Positions 42,628 to 53,175 of a stretch of DNA of 64,000 bases are shown one piece after another (position 1 is the stretch's first letter; the number at the start of each line of letters is the position of its first letter). The stretch comes from Halalkalibacter alkalisediminis (GTDB lineage: Bacteria; Bacillota; Bacilli; Bacillales; Bacillaceae_D). Location of the stretch: positions 62,001-126,000 of the forward strand of contig NZ_JAQQWT010000007.1 in assembly GCF_028610705.1 (NCBI RefSeq), written 5' to 3'. Under the pieces are notes generated by a model that was given only the letters and a program-made list of their open reading frames with translations, was not told the origin of the DNA and made no database searches. A program made the position numbers and the translations under genes.

Positions 42628-43682
42628 AAAGACAGTTAGCACGGTTGCAATGGCAGTTTATCCGCCATAGTTGTATTGTAACGGGATTAACCTCTTTTTT
42701 TATACTGTTCTTCATTACATATGAAGACAATCGTGGTCTATTGCTTCTTTTTGATCGGCAATTATTGGGAATTCCAATTGCGTTGTGGATCGTTATGATC
42801 ATTCTCATCACCGGTTTAATAAGTGGCTATATTCAGGCAATGCCAATAAGAAAAAGGATTGATCAGTTGGTGCATGGTGCACTTCGTTACGAAAGAGGAA
42901 CATTCTCACACCGAGTTGAGGTAGACGGGGAAGATGAAATTGGAGAGCTTGCCAACCGCTTAAACGGGATGGCTCAAAATATTGAAAATCAAGTAGCTTC
43001 TCTTCAACGACTTTCCTCTGAGCGTGCACAAATGCAAGAAACGGTTAAGAAAGCAGCGGTAACAGAGGAACGGCAGCGATTAGCACGAGACCTTCATGAT
43101 GCGGTTAGTCAACAATTATTTGCCATTTCAATGATGACTGCCGCCATTAAACAAAACATTCAACATATGTCTGGTTCCACTATTGAGCAAGTGAATATGG
43201 TTGAGAATATGGCCAATACAGCACAAGCTGAAATGAGAGCGTTATTACTACATTTAAGACCTGCTCATTTAGAAGGAAAAAGCTTAGCGAACGGGTTAAA
43301 TCAATTATTTAATGAATTAAAACAAAAATATAAAATGGACGTACATGTATTGATTGAAGAACAACTTACGATTCCAAAAGGCATTGAAGATCAACTGTTT
43401 AGAATGATTCAAGAAGCAATCTCAAATGTATTAAGACATGCCAAAGCTAATCAACTCGAATTCCAACTGAAGCAGACGGGCCAAGACGTGAAAGTTAAAC
43501 TCATAGACAATGGAGTTGGTTTTGATCCGAAGACGGCACAACAAAGCTCCTATGGTTTACATACCATGCGTGAGCGGGTTACCGAGATTGGAGGAACTCT
43601 CCAAATCGTTTCTGTACCAAATAAAGGAACACAAATCGAAGCGAATATTCCAATTGCTTGGAAGGGGGAAAAGGATGATTAG
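42624..43682 (+). CDS. liaS: Sensor histidine kinase LiaS
   Basis: A 352-residue intramembrane-sensing kinase: two helices (about 16-32 and 50-70) separated by a very short outside loop, HAMP (72-130), HisKA_3 with H158 in EERQRLARDLHDAVSQQ, and a compact HATPase (QEAISNVLRHA, DNGVGFDP, GLHTMRERV). It detects lipid II-cycle stress with LiaF. It overlaps liaF by 4 bp and liaR by 8 bp. Confidence 0.93.
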   Translation: MKRQLARLQWQFIRHSCIVTGLTSFFILFFITYEDNRGLLLLFDRQLLGIPIALWIVMIILITGLISGYIQAMPIRKRIDQLVHGALRYERGTFSHRVEVDGEDEIGELANRLNGMAQNIENQVASLQRLSSERAQMQETVKKAAVTEERQRLARDLHDAVSQQLFAISMMTAAIKQNIQHMSGSTIEQVNMVENMANTAQAEMRALLLHLRPAHLEGKSLANGLNQLFNELKQKYKMDVHVLIEEQLTIPKGIEDQLFRMIQEAISNVLRHAKANQLEFQLKQTGQDVKVKLIDNGVGFDPKTAQQSSYGLHTMRERVTEIGGTLQIVSVPNKGTQIEANIPIAWKGEKDD

Positions 43683-44307
43683 AGTGCTTTTAGTGGATGA
43701 TCATGAAATGGTCAGAATGGGGTTATCAGCTTATTTATCAACACAGCCAGATATGAGTGTAGTTGGGCAAGCGAGCAATGGGGTTGAAGGCGTTGAAAAG
43801 GCTTTGGCTCTTTCACCGGATGTGGTTTTAATGGATTTGGTTATGGAGAAAATGGACGGAATAGAAGCAACAGCTGCAATTACGAAAGAGCGCCCCTCTT
43901 CTAGGATCATTGTCCTTACAAGCTTTATTGATGATGAGAAAGTATATCCTGTGATTGAAGCTGGTGCTTTTAGCTATTTATTAAAGACATCATCAGCTAT
44001 TGAAATCGCAGATGCAATTCGCAGTGCATCTGCTGGAACACCAGTGGTTGAAGCGAAAGTAACTAACAAAATGATGGACCGCATGAGGAATGGTAAGCCC
44101 AAACATTTACATGATGATCTTACTCCAAGAGAACGAGAAGTACTTGAACTAGTAGGTGAAGGCAAAAGCAATCAAGAAATAGCGGAATATCTATTTATTG
44201 GAATCAAGACAGTTAAAACACATGTAAGTCACATTTTACAAAAATTAGAGTTAGAGGATCGGACACAAATGGCTGTATATGCTCATCGCTTCGGTTTAGC
44301 GAAATAG
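43675..44307 (+). CDS. liaR: Response regulator LiaR, LuxR/NarL type
   Basis: A 210-residue regulator: receiver domain with phospho-acceptor D54 in VVLMDLVMEKMDG and a C-terminal GerE/LuxR helix-turn-helix, LTPREREVLELVGEGKSNQE followed by IKTVKTHVSHIL. It activates the lia operon. ATG 43675 follows GGGGGAAAAGG; an open frame starting at 43510 lies inside liaS and is not used. Confidence 0.93.
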   Translation: MIRVLLVDDHEMVRMGLSAYLSTQPDMSVVGQASNGVEGVEKALALSPDVVLMDLVMEKMDGIEATAAITKERPSSRIIVLTSFIDDEKVYPVIEAGAFSYLLKTSSAIEIADAIRSASAGTPVVEAKVTNKMMDRMRNGKPKHLHDDLTPREREVLELVGEGKSNQEIAEYLFIGIKTVKTHVSHILQKLELEDRTQMAVYAHRFGLAK

Positions 44308-44358
44308 AAAACGATCCAAGAGAGCTGTTCCGGATGCATAGCTCTCTTGGATCGTTTT
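44308..44358 (+). terminator. Intrinsic terminator of the lia operon
   Basis: A perfect 19-bp stem, 44308-44326 with 44340-44358, begins directly after the liaR stop and ends in TTTT. Confidence 0.92.
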
Positions 44359-44399
44359 AAGCATGATATAAGTGATATGAATGTAGTTGCTCACAAAAT

Positions 44400-45143
44400 T
44401 CAATGAAAAATAGGGGGTAAATTTTTCTGTAGTTGTAGTTGGTTATCTTTTAAGGAAACGTGCAACTCTTTTTGCTTCGTTAAAGATGCAAAGAACACAG
44501 TTGTCATATCGCTAACACCAACCCCCGTTAATTTCTGACGGAGCCACTCTTCATCTAAATCCAAGGTTTCTAATACATCTTTATAAATCTTTCCATCAAT
44601 GACAACAGGAAAAGATAGATCAGTCGAGGATTTATCAAGCCCTAAGTCTCCTAAGGTGACAGTAGACTTTGAAGCTGTTTTATGGATTGTTAATTGGCCA
44701 TTTGCCTCGACAATACCTAGCTCTACATCGCTGACATCAAAGACATCATTTTCCCTTAACATTTGGAGAATGTTATCAATCGAGTAACGAATTCTTCTTA
44801 AATTATTAACAAGAAAAACCCCATTATGAATCACGATGGTAGGTTCAAACGTGATGAGCCTACCGAATGTTCGGTTAATAATCTTCCCTTTTGCGACTGA
44901 GATTTGAAACAGACCAATCAATACAACAGCAACAGCTGTATGAATATGCTTAATGGCAGGGTCGGCAAGGTCAGCACCGACCACAGCGCCAAGTGTAATG
45001 ACGATCAAAAAGTCAAATACGGGTAATTCGGCAATCGAGCGTTTTCCCATTAAAAGAGTCACAAAGAGCATGAGCGGCAAAATAGTGATCACTCTAAAGA
45101 AAAGAATGATTAATTCTTTGGTAATATCCAGAACAATCTCCAT
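44400..45143 (-). CDS. DUF421 (YetF/YrbG-type) membrane protein
   Basis: A 247-residue protein with three N-terminal helices (about 9-28, 38-56, 64-82) and a soluble C-terminal domain containing GRLITFEPTIVIHNGVFLV, LRRIRYSIDNILQMLRENDV and FDVSDVELGIVEANGQLTI. That order is the DUF421/YetF signature. Function is poorly known. The start at 45143 has AAAAAGG directly in front with almost no gap, so the true start could be slightly further in. Confidence 0.85.
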   Translation of the reverse strand: MEIVLDITKELIILFFRVITILPLMLFVTLLMGKRSIAELPVFDFLIVITLGAVVGADLADPAIKHIHTAVAVVLIGLFQISVAKGKIINRTFGRLITFEPTIVIHNGVFLVNNLRRIRYSIDNILQMLRENDVFDVSDVELGIVEANGQLTIHKTASKSTVTLGDLGLDKSSTDLSFPVVIDGKIYKDVLETLDLDEEWLRQKLTGVGVSDMTTVFFASLTKQKELHVSLKDNQLQLQKNLPPIFH

Positions 45144-45263
45144 CCTTTTTAATGGAAAGTATGTGTAAGCTGGATGGATTTTATTACATTGTGCTGACTA
45201 AATATAATAATACTCTTTTCTACCAAAGAATAAGGTGAAAGTTGGGAGTTAGTACAGGCTTAA

Positions 45264-45734
45264 TTACCCCTTAGAATAAAAAGTGGTTACAAAAGAAGGA
45301 CGTGGAAATATGCTTGTTGCCAAAGCGGCTTGTGTTCCACGTTTTTTATGAGCATTTTCATAAGACTTGGACGTTTGCCAACTTTTAAAGGATTCCTCAT
45401 TGTCCCAAACCGTCATGATTACATATGTATCATCGTCTAGTGGTCGTAAAATACGAATTGCCTGAAATCCGGGCTCTGTTTCTACTAAACCTGCTCGATT
45501 ACGAAAACGTTCTTCAAAAGTCCCTCTTCCGTTTTCTACAACAGCGATGTTGTTCATCACAACGTATCCTTCTTTTTTAAAAGAACCTGTCTCACCAAAA
45601 ATCTCATAGTGCTTTGCAGTTGGATGATCTATTGAATCTTCTACATAGAGATCATTCCCTGTTTCCCCTTGTAAACGAAGTCCTTCTAATTGAACTGTGT
45701 CATTAGCATCTTTAAGGATAGTAGCCGTTTTCAT
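45264..45734 (-). CDS. hmoB: Haem-degrading monooxygenase HmoB (YhgC type)
   Basis: A 156-residue protein with a degenerate N-terminal domain and a C-terminal ABM domain: VVMNNIAVVENGRGTFEERF, NRAGLVETEPGFQAIRILRP, TYVIMTVWDNEESFKSWQ and PRPSFVTTFYS. This matches B. subtilis HmoB, which opens haem to release iron. ATG 45734 follows AGGAGGATTC; the frame open to 45821 has no other ribosome site. It is divergent from pbpF and near hemEHY, the same layout as yhgC-pbpF-hemEHY in B. subtilis. Confidence 0.92.
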   Translation of the reverse strand: MKTATILKDANDTVQLEGLRLQGETGNDLYVEDSIDHPTAKHYEIFGETGSFKKEGYVVMNNIAVVENGRGTFEERFRNRAGLVETEPGFQAIRILRPLDDDTYVIMTVWDNEESFKSWQTSKSYENAHKKRGTQAALATSIFPRPSFVTTFYSKG

Positions 45735-45874
45735 TGAGAGAATCCTCCTATCGTTTATTGTGAAACAACTATTATCGTTGATTCGTAGATAAGTGTAGCC
45801 TAATATCGTTTTAAGTTGCAACTGTTATGAACTGCTTCTGAAAGGGTATAGTAAGACTACAGGGGAGGTGTGAC

Positions 45875-48016
45875 ATGAAAAGGAAATTAGTTATAGGATT
45901 ATCTAGTGTTTTAGGGTCAGTTCTATTAGCTCTTATCATTTATTTAATTATTTTACTAGTAGGGAATTATGCAATTGATGATCAAAAGTTAGTTATGAAG
46001 GCGACAACCTCTTTGGTGGATCAAGATGGAGAATTGGTTACTCAGCTTTTTATTGAAAATAGGGAACTTGTGTCCATTCGCGATATTCCTGAACATGTTC
46101 AAGATGCGTTTATTTCCATTGAGGATACAAGATTTAGAGAGCATCAAGGAATTGATTTTCGTTCAATTGGTCGTGCCTTATATCGTGATGTTTTAGCAGG
46201 AGCAAGCGTTGAAGGAGGTAGCACGATTACACAGCAGCTTGCTAAGAATGTTTTCTTAACGAATGAGAAGACTTTGTTACGAAAAACAAAAGAAGTTTTG
46301 ATTGCAATGAATTTAGAAAGGCGATATAGCAAAAATGAACTTTTAGAGATGTATTTAAATAGAATTTACTTTGGGCACGGAGTTTATGGGATTCAAGCAG
46401 CATCAAAACTGTATTTTAATAAAAGTGTAGAAGAGTTAACTATAGAAGAAGGTGCTCTCCTTGCTGGATTGCCTAAAGCACCTAATTCCTATTCTCCGAT
46501 AACAAGTCCTGAGAGAAGTAAACAAAGGCGTGATCTCGTCTTGACTGTGATGGAGAGGCAAGGGAAATTAAGTGCGGAAGAAGCAAAAAAATTACGAGGT
46601 AGGACAGTCACGATTGCTCTAAATCAATGGTCTGTAAATGATGCCTATCTTACATATATAGATATGGTCATCGATGAAGCCGCTGAGCGATTTCATTTAA
46701 CTAATGAAGAAGTGCTCACGGGAGGCTATGAAATAGTCGTTCCGATTAATAGACATATGCAAGAAGTTTCCTTTCAAAAAATGAAAGAAGATCGTTATTT
46801 TCCTGGTGGAAATAACGATGCGGAAACGGCTATCGTTTTAATAAATGTTGAAACAGGGGGAGTACTTGCTGTTCAGGGAGGGCGTGAGTATGTAAGAAAA
46901 GGTCTTAATCGCGTCAATGTTAAGCGACAGCCTGGCTCAGCGTTTAAGCCATTAGCCGTATACGCTCCTGCGTTAGAGCATGGAAGTCACCCTTATACAA
47001 TGTTAATGGATGAATTAAGCGATTATGATGGTTACTCCCCTCGTAATTATAATCAAGTTTACTCGGGGAAAATGACCATGCACGATGCTCTAACGTATTC
47101 AGCCAATGCGCCAGCAGTTTGGTTGTTAAATGAATTAGGAATGGATCAATCAATTGATGTGTTAAAAAGGTTTCACTTTGACATAGAAGATCGTGGTTTA
47201 GCTATTGCCCTTGGCGGTCTGACAGAAGGAGTAACACCACTTGAAATGGCTTCATCTTATAGAGCTTTTGCAAAAGAGGGGAAGAGGGTACAGCCATATT
47301 TTATTGAGGCAATTTATGATGAGAATGGTGAAAGGCTAAAAGGAGAATCGTTAGTGGAAGAAGAAGTACTTGCACCGCAAACAGCTTGGTATATGACTAG
47401 AATGCTTGAGTCTGTTGTGGAACGAGGAACAGGTAGTCAAGGAGAATTTCAGGCTCCGTTGGCAGGGAAGACAGGTACGACCTCTTACTCAGAAATAGCT
47501 GGTGCTACAATGGATGCTTGGTTTGTTGGCTATAATCAGGCGGTAGTGGGTTCTGTATGGATGGGATACGATATTACTTCAAGCGAGCGTTATCTTAATG
47601 GTGGAAGCTCTTATCCAACGATTTTATTCAAGGACATTCTAAATGAACTTCCTACTGAACTTCGAGAAGTGGCCTTCATTAAACCGGCTGACGTTAAGGA
47701 GCTAGATCCACCAGTTCGCTTACCAGTAGTCACCGATTTAACGGCGACTTTTTCAATGGGAGGACGCGGCTTATCAAGTATTCGTTTGAACTGGACGGGC
47801 AGTGATGATGAGCGAATTTATTATCATATTTATGAAGTCGACAATGATGTGAAGCAGCGAATAGCAACAGTTGTTGGTGACAATCAGTATTTTATTAATC
47901 GTACAAACCCTTTTACGTCAAAACGGTATGAGATCGTTCCTTACGATTCCGTAACGGAACAAATAGGGGAGTCTTCTAATATAGCGGATGTGAAATTTAA
48001 ATTTGGTGTACATTAA
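45875..48016 (+). CDS. pbpF: Class A penicillin-binding protein PbpF
   Basis: A 713-residue bifunctional cell-wall enzyme. Membrane anchor about 6-30; glycosyltransferase domain with catalytic E83 in SIEDTRFREHQGIDF and GGSTITQQLAKN; transpeptidase with S355-x-x-K358 (GSAFKP), S409-A-N411 and K532-T-G-T. A C-terminal fibronectin-like segment (about 640-713) follows. Length equals B. subtilis PbpF (714). In B. subtilis it is sporulation-associated. GGGGAGGTG precedes the start. Confidence 0.94.
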   Translation: MKRKLVIGLSSVLGSVLLALIIYLIILLVGNYAIDDQKLVMKATTSLVDQDGELVTQLFIENRELVSIRDIPEHVQDAFISIEDTRFREHQGIDFRSIGRALYRDVLAGASVEGGSTITQQLAKNVFLTNEKTLLRKTKEVLIAMNLERRYSKNELLEMYLNRIYFGHGVYGIQAASKLYFNKSVEELTIEEGALLAGLPKAPNSYSPITSPERSKQRRDLVLTVMERQGKLSAEEAKKLRGRTVTIALNQWSVNDAYLTYIDMVIDEAAERFHLTNEEVLTGGYEIVVPINRHMQEVSFQKMKEDRYFPGGNNDAETAIVLINVETGGVLAVQGGREYVRKGLNRVNVKRQPGSAFKPLAVYAPALEHGSHPYTMLMDELSDYDGYSPRNYNQVYSGKMTMHDALTYSANAPAVWLLNELGMDQSIDVLKRFHFDIEDRGLAIALGGLTEGVTPLEMASSYRAFAKEGKRVQPYFIEAIYDENGERLKGESLVEEEVLAPQTAWYMTRMLESVVERGTGSQGEFQAPLAGKTGTTSYSEIAGATMDAWFVGYNQAVVGSVWMGYDITSSERYLNGGSSYPTILFKDILNELPTELREVAFIKPADVKELDPPVRLPVVTDLTATFSMGGRGLSSIRLNWTGSDDERIYYHIYEVDNDVKQRIATVVGDNQYFINRTNPFTSKRYEIVPYDSVTEQIGESSNIADVKFKFGVH

Positions 48017-48048
48017 ATGTATAATACCTTCCCAAAAAATGAATATTG

Positions 48049-48085
48049 AGGTTGTTAAAAGATCATCTTTTAACAACCTTTTTTA
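48049..48085. terminator. Convergent terminator between pbpF and the YkuI-like gene
   Basis: A 15-bp stem, AGGTTGTTAAAAGAT 48049-48063 with ATCTTTTAACAACCT 48065-48079, is followed by TTTTTT. Confidence 0.85.
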
Positions 48086-49276
48086 CATGATGTCTATGAA
48101 AAGATAGATATCTTTATGTACGGGATAAGAGAATGTCTGAATTAATGCACTTGTTTCAATATCTGTATAGACATCGGAGAGAAACCCTTTTTGATTGACC
48201 TCCATCGCTACGATATTTTGTAGAAAGTAAGGACGCCAACTCCAATTTTTATTTAAATATTTGAGGAACACATTCCATTTATTTGACTCATCTCTTAAAT
48301 GATTACCTGAGATTTGATAGCCTAGACGGTCACAGATATAAACACGAAAGCAGAGATCTGGTAATCGTCTACATATGTGTTCGACAAATTGATCATAATC
48401 ATTAGTAAGACTTATTGTGGGCAAACTTTCTTTTACAAGATGATTTAATTTTTCTTCAAAGTTGTATTTGAGTTGAAGAGCGGATATTTCTTTTTGAATC
48501 ATGTTTTCAAGTTGGTCACGAAACACATGCGTACATTCAATGGTTACAGCCGGGCTTGGGGAAGGTTTAGCCAATAAATATCCTTGGTAATATTGAGCTC
48601 CATGTTTCCAGGCAGTCTCAAGCAATTGGGTTGTTTCAATGCCTTCGAAAAGCAGTTGAGCACCAATTCGTTGCGACAAAATGGACAGTGAATGTAAAAT
48701 ATCCCTATGAGATTGGCTCTCAATACTTTTTTGGACGATGTGTAGGTCTATTTTAAGAATGTGAGGTTTTAGTAAGGCTACCCTCTTAAGATTGCTAAAC
48801 CCTCTGCCAAAATCATCAACAGCAATTTTGCAGCCAAGTGTGCGATATTTTTCTAATCTACTTAAAAAAAGTGTTTCATTCATAAAATAATCGGTTTCTG
48901 TGATTTCTAATACAACTTGATCTGGCTGTAAAATGCTAGTTAGTTGAAATGTATGAAGTTGTTCATAAAAGAAGTGGTCTTCTTCTGTCGTGAACAAATC
49001 AGGACTAATATTAAAGAAGAAAAGTTTTTGATTGTGTGAACCATCTTTCAATACTTCTAAAGCCTTGGTACGTACCCATCTGTCTACATAGCATTTTTCT
49101 TTAATATCAATGCTGTCTCTGTGAAAAAAACTTCCTAGACTTAGGACAGACTCATGATTTACATATCGGCCTAAGATCTCATATCCTATTACAGAACGTT
49201 GATCAGCACCGATAATAGGTTGGAAGTAAGGGATTATGCTTTTTACAGAAAGAGGTAATGTTAAAGAGTTTTTCAT
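48083..49276 (-). CDS. ykuI: EAL-domain protein of the YkuI type
   Basis: A 397-residue cytoplasmic protein: EAL domain (about 15-245) and a PAS-like C-terminal domain (about 285-397) ending with NWSWRPYFLQNIVAMEV, TDIETSALIQTFSYP and YLFIDIM, the YkuI architecture. EAL positions: E33 (YEILGR for EAL), E124 (LEITE), D154-D155 (VDDFGRGFSNL), K175 and D177 (LKIDL), then FEGIET and YYQGYLLAKP. B. subtilis YkuI binds c-di-GMP but is not known to cleave it; this one keeps the DDFG loop and so may be active. It is alone on the minus strand. Confidence 0.85.
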   Translation of the reverse strand: MKNSLTLPLSVKSIIPYFQPIIGADQRSVIGYEILGRYVNHESVLSLGSFFHRDSIDIKEKCYVDRWVRTKALEVLKDGSHNQKLFFFNISPDLFTTEEDHFFYEQLHTFQLTSILQPDQVVLEITETDYFMNETLFLSRLEKYRTLGCKIAVDDFGRGFSNLKRVALLKPHILKIDLHIVQKSIESQSHRDILHSLSILSQRIGAQLLFEGIETTQLLETAWKHGAQYYQGYLLAKPSPSPAVTIECTHVFRDQLENMIQKEISALQLKYNFEEKLNHLVKESLPTISLTNDYDQFVEHICRRLPDLCFRVYICDRLGYQISGNHLRDESNKWNVFLKYLNKNWSWRPYFLQNIVAMEVNQKGFLSDVYTDIETSALIQTFSYPVHKDIYLFIDIM

Positions 49277-49620
49277 TATTTCCTCCCGTTCTCACTTAAT
49301 CTAAGTAGTGGTTGGTATCTATTCTAACAAAAGAATGGTTTCGTGGTTTAGGTTTGTGCGAAAATCTGACAACGTTTTCTTGTTAAAAACTGAGCAAGAT
49401 TCATCAATTTTATGACAGTTTAAATGATGGTCTATACAGAAGATTAATGGATCACTATAGTAAAGGTATCTTAAAAAAGGGAAAAAGATGAAAGCTTTCT
49501 TATATAAAAAGTTGTCATTTATAATATACCTTTCTCCAAAATCTTAAAAGGTGTAGAAAATGCATTTTCATGCGCTATCAAGTAAAATATGAATAAGAAG
49601 GAATAAGAAGGAGTGGCATA
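49277..49620 (+). other. Intergenic region before hemE; possible 19-codon leader ORF
   Basis: 344 bp without a clear gene. A short frame at 49488-49547 (ATG to TAA, 19 codons) follows AAAAAAGGGAAAAAG and encodes a basic-hydrophobic peptide. AAAGGTAT 49462-49469 could pair at distance with ATACCTTT 49526-49533 across it. TAAAAT at 49583-49588 may be a -10 for hemE. None of these is secure. Confidence 0.25.
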
Positions 49621-50658
49621 ATGAATCAGAACACATTTAATGATACATTTTTAAAAGCATGTAGAGGAGAAGAGCATAATCATGTCCCTGTTTGGTATAT
49701 GAGACAAGCAGGAAGATCTCAACCTGAATACAGAAAAATCAAAGAAGAATATTCACTCTTTGAAATTACTCATCAACCAGAACTATGTGCGTATGTAACC
49801 AAATTACCAGTGGATCAGTACGACAATGATGCAGCTATTTTATATAAAGATATAATGACACCGTTACCGGCAATTGGTGTAGATGTTGAGATAAAATCAG
49901 GAATTGGACCTGTAATTGATAATCCGATCCGTTCCAAGGCTGATGTTGAGAGACTAGGTACGATTCACCCAGAACAGGATGTACCGTATGTTCTTGATAC
50001 GATTAAATTATTAAGAGAGCAATTGACTGTCCCGCTCATTAGTTTTGGAGGAGCTCCTTTTACATTAGCTAGTTATATGATCGAAGGTGGACCATCAAAA
50101 AATTATAATAAAACAAAAGCATTCATGTATGCTGAACCGGAAGCTTGGCACTTACTAATGGACAAGTTAGGGGAAATGACCATTACATATGTTAAGTCAC
50201 AAATCGCAGCTGGTGCCCAGGCTATCCAAATCTTTGATTCGTGGGTTGGTGCACTAAATGTTTCGGATTATCGATTGTTTGTAAAACCTGTAATGAACAA
50301 AATATTTGCAGAATTAAAACAAGAGAATGTACCGCTTATTATGTTTGGTGTGGGGGCTAGTCATTTGGCAAATGAGTGGAATGACTTGCCTTTAGATGTA
50401 GTTGGTTTGGATTGGCGCTTATCTGTTCAAGAAGCTAGAGACTTAGGTATTAAGAAAACCGTTCAAGGAAATTTAGATCCAGCCATTCTCTTAGCACCTT
50501 GGGAAGTGATTGAAGAGCGCACGAAAGCTATCTTAGATCAAGGCATGAAAAACCCTAACTTTATTTTTAATTTAGGTCATGGTGTGTTCCCAGAAGTAAA
50601 TCCAGAAACATTAAAGCGTCTTACTGCTTTTGTACATGATTATTCAATGAATAAATAA
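49621..50658 (+). CDS. hemE: Uroporphyrinogen decarboxylase
   Basis: A 345-residue enzyme decarboxylating uroporphyrinogen III to coproporphyrinogen III. N-terminal [17 protein letters not shown] is the family signature with the substrate arginines; [20 protein letters not shown] and the later [13 protein letters not shown] also match. AAGGAGTGGCATA precedes ATG. First gene of hemEHY, spacing 17 bp to hemH. Confidence 0.97.
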   Translation: MNQNTFNDTFLKACRGEEHNHVPVWYMRQAGRSQPEYRKIKEEYSLFEITHQPELCAYVTKLPVDQYDNDAAILYKDIMTPLPAIGVDVEIKSGIGPVIDNPIRSKADVERLGTIHPEQDVPYVLDTIKLLREQLTVPLISFGGAPFTLASYMIEGGPSKNYNKTKAFMYAEPEAWHLLMDKLGEMTITYVKSQIAAGAQAIQIFDSWVGALNVSDYRLFVKPVMNKIFAELKQENVPLIMFGVGASHLANEWNDLPLDVVGLDWRLSVQEARDLGIKKTVQGNLDPAILLAPWEVIEERTKAILDQGMKNPNFIFNLGHGVFPEVNPETLKRLTAFVHDYSMNK

Positions 50659-50675
50659 AAAAGGATGAATCTGAA

Positions 50676-51623
50676 ATGACTAAGAAAAAAATAGGACTAC
50701 TTGTCATGGCTTACGGAACGCCAAGAAAAAAAGAAGAAATTGAACCTTATTATACTCATATCAGAAGAGGCAGAAAGCCTTCGGAAGAAGCGCTAGAAGA
50801 GTTGACAGAGCGTTACGAGGCTATAGGAGGAATTAGCCCTTTAGCTAAAATTACGGAGGATCAAGCTTATGGTCTTCAAGATCAATTGAATAAAGATTTT
50901 AATGATATTGAATTTAAATCTTATCTTGGATTGAAGCATATTGATCCATTTATTGAAGATGCTGTAAAACAAATGAAAGAAGATGAAATCGAGGAAGCTG
51001 TAAGCCTCGTCTTAGCACCTCACTTCTCTACCTATAGTGTGAAATCTTATAATGGAAGAGCACAGGCGGAGTCTGAAAATATCTCAGGTCCAACGATTTA
51101 TAGTATAGATAGTTGGTATGATGAGCCCCTATTTATTAATTATTGGGTTAAACAAGTCAAGAATACAATGGAGAAGATTGAAGATAAAGAGAAAGCCTGT
51201 GTTATTTTTTCTGCTCACAGTCTTCCTGAGAAAATTACCCAAATGAAAGACCCATATCCACAGCAATTACAGGAAACCGCTGATCTGATTGCTGCTGAAG
51301 CTGGAATTAAACATTATACAATTGGTTGGCAAAGTGAGGGGAATACTCCTGATCCGTGGCTTGGACCGGATGTCCAGGATTTAACAAGAGATCTTCATGA
51401 GAAGCATGGTTATACGTCAATGGTTTATTGTCCAGTAGGGTTTGTAGCTGACCATTTAGAAGTTCTTTATGATAATGATTTTGAATGCAAAGCCGTTACA
51501 GATGAACTGGGCATTGACTACTATCGTCCAGAAATGCCAAATGCAAAGCCTGAATTCCTTGAGTGTCTAGCAACAGTCGTGAAGAAAAAACTTGCAGAGA
51601 ATGGTGAATCTAGTGAGGGATGA
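50676..51623 (+). CDS. hemH: Coproporphyrin III ferrochelatase
   Basis: A 315-residue ferrochelatase (CpfC in current naming for Gram-positives), inserting iron into coproporphyrin III. Markers: [31 protein letters not shown], the active-site histidine in [11 protein letters not shown], and [16 protein letters not shown] with the metal-binding glutamate. It follows hemE and its end overlaps hemY. Confidence 0.96.
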   Translation: MTKKKIGLLVMAYGTPRKKEEIEPYYTHIRRGRKPSEEALEELTERYEAIGGISPLAKITEDQAYGLQDQLNKDFNDIEFKSYLGLKHIDPFIEDAVKQMKEDEIEEAVSLVLAPHFSTYSVKSYNGRAQAESENISGPTIYSIDSWYDEPLFINYWVKQVKNTMEKIEDKEKACVIFSAHSLPEKITQMKDPYPQQLQETADLIAAEAGIKHYTIGWQSEGNTPDPWLGPDVQDLTRDLHEKHGYTSMVYCPVGFVADHLEVLYDNDFECKAVTDELGIDYYRPEMPNAKPEFLECLATVVKKKLAENGESSEG

Positions 51624-53022
51624 GGGAAGACGGGTTGCTATAATCGGTGGTGGAATGACAGGACTTGCAGCAGCACATAAACTAGAAAAAGCTAAAGAAA
51701 AAGGATTGGCCATTGCCTATGATTTATATGAAAAAACAAATCGCTTAGGTGGGAAAATTGAAACGAAACGGGAAAATGGATTTGTCATAGAACGCGGACC
51801 AGACTCTTACCTTGCCCGGAAGGAAAGTATGACTCGACTTGCAAAGGAAGTTGGCTTAGAAGATGACTTGCTCTTTAATGATACTGGACAGGCATATGTT
51901 CTAAAAGGAGATCAGTTATATCCGATTCCTGGTGGAGCGATTATGGGAATTCCTACTGAAATAAAGCCATTTGTTAATACTCGTTTGCTTTCGCCTATTG
52001 GCAAATTACGTGCAGCTGGTGATTTTTTCTATCCGCGAATAACGGCAAAAGACGAAGATATTTCTTTAGGACACTTTTTCAGACGGAGACTTGGAAATGA
52101 AGTGGTGGATCATCTGATTGAACCTCTTCTATCAGGGATTTATGCTGGAAATCTCGATAAGCTTAGTTTAAAAGCAACTTTTCCACAGTTTCAGCAGGTT
52201 GAACAAAAGCATGGTAGTTTAATTCGAGGTATGAAATTTTCTAAGCCTAAGAAAACTTCACCAAAAGTAGAAACACCAAAGAAAGCTAAGGGGATGTTTC
52301 TAACTTTCAGGAACGGCTTAGAATCGTTTGTCGAAGCAATAGAATCTAAATTAGATAGGAACTCGATTCATAAGAACAGTGATATAGAAAAGATATATAA
52401 GCAAGATGGTCAATTCCATATAGTATTTGAAAATGGGGATATTAAACATTACGATGAAGTCATTGTTACAACCCCACCAAAAGTTTCGGCAAAACTATTA
52501 GCTGATTACCCTTATTTTGATTATCTAGATCAAATGGAGGCAACAACTGTAGCGACAATTGCAATGGCGTTTAAAGAAGAAGACATTACGATTCCTTTTG
52601 AGGGAACAGGATTCGTTGTGTCTAAGAAAAGTAACCATGCCATTACAGCTTGTACTTGGACTCATAAGAAATGGGAACATTCAACGCCTGAAGGGTATGC
52701 TTTGCTTCGTACCTATGTTGGAAGAGCGGGTGATTCTGCGATTGTTTCACGGTCAGATGAGGAAATTTTAAGTGCTGTTCTTTATGATCTCAAACAAATA
52801 ATGAAAATTGAGAAACAGCCAGAATTTTTCATTGTGTCACGCTGGAAAGAAGCCATGCCTCAATACAATGTCGGTCACACTTTTAAAATGAGCAAGATAA
52901 AAGAAGATATGGCTCGAAATGTATCAGGCTTGTATTTAGCTGGTGGAGGATACGAAGGGATTGGATTACCAGATTGTATTGACCAAGGTGAAGCTGTAGT
53001 AGATCAGATTTTAAAAAGATAA
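51613..53022 (+). CDS. hemY: Coproporphyrinogen III oxidase (HemY/CgoX), FAD-dependent
   Basis: A 469-residue flavoprotein oxidising coproporphyrinogen III to coproporphyrin III before iron insertion. N-terminal FAD fold [16 protein letters not shown], then [32 protein letters not shown], and C-terminal [17 protein letters not shown] chose GTG 51613 because it gives the usual MxxxGxxVxIIGGG start; ATG 51601 or TTG 51592 are alternatives with no better ribosome site. It overlaps hemH by 11 bp. Confidence 0.93.
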   Translation: MRDEGRRVAIIGGGMTGLAAAHKLEKAKEKGLAIAYDLYEKTNRLGGKIETKRENGFVIERGPDSYLARKESMTRLAKEVGLEDDLLFNDTGQAYVLKGDQLYPIPGGAIMGIPTEIKPFVNTRLLSPIGKLRAAGDFFYPRITAKDEDISLGHFFRRRLGNEVVDHLIEPLLSGIYAGNLDKLSLKATFPQFQQVEQKHGSLIRGMKFSKPKKTSPKVETPKKAKGMFLTFRNGLESFVEAIESKLDRNSIHKNSDIEKIYKQDGQFHIVFENGDIKHYDEVIVTTPPKVSAKLLADYPYFDYLDQMEATTVATIAMAFKEEDITIPFEGTGFVVSKKSNHAITACTWTHKKWEHSTPEGYALLRTYVGRAGDSAIVSRSDEEILSAVLYDLKQIMKIEKQPEFFIVSRWKEAMPQYNVGHTFKMSKIKEDMARNVSGLYLAGGGYEGIGLPDCIDQGEAVVDQILKR

Positions 53023-53028
53023 TCAAAT

Positions 53029-53092
53029 GAAAGAGGATAATGAAGCTTTATTCCAAGTTTTAGAAGGAGGCTCTAGAGTTATCCTCTTTTGT
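53029..53092 (+). terminator. Likely terminator of hemEHY
   Basis: AAGAGGATAA at 53030-53039 pairs with TTATCCTCTT near 53079-53088, with a long loop and TTTT after. Confidence 0.55.
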
Positions 53093-53140
53093 AATTAATA
53101 GTGGCAAATTCCATATGAAACTCAACGTATTCAAACATAA

Positions 53141-53168
53141 AGACGAATAGCCTACAGGCTATTCGTCT
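53141..53168 (-). terminator. Hairpin at the 3' end of the small-ORF cluster
   Basis: A perfect 13-bp stem, AGACGAATAGCCT 53141-53153 with AGGCTATTCGTCT 53156-53168. On the minus strand it is followed by a T-rich stretch (TTATGTTTG). Confidence 0.75.
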
Positions 53169-53175
53169 GACTTGA

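Noticed and set aside
49488-49547. A 19-codon leader ORF before hemE.
   Set aside because: Kept only as a note in the intergenic entry: the ribosome site is weak, there is no terminator/antiterminator pair after it, and hem genes are not known to use such a leader.
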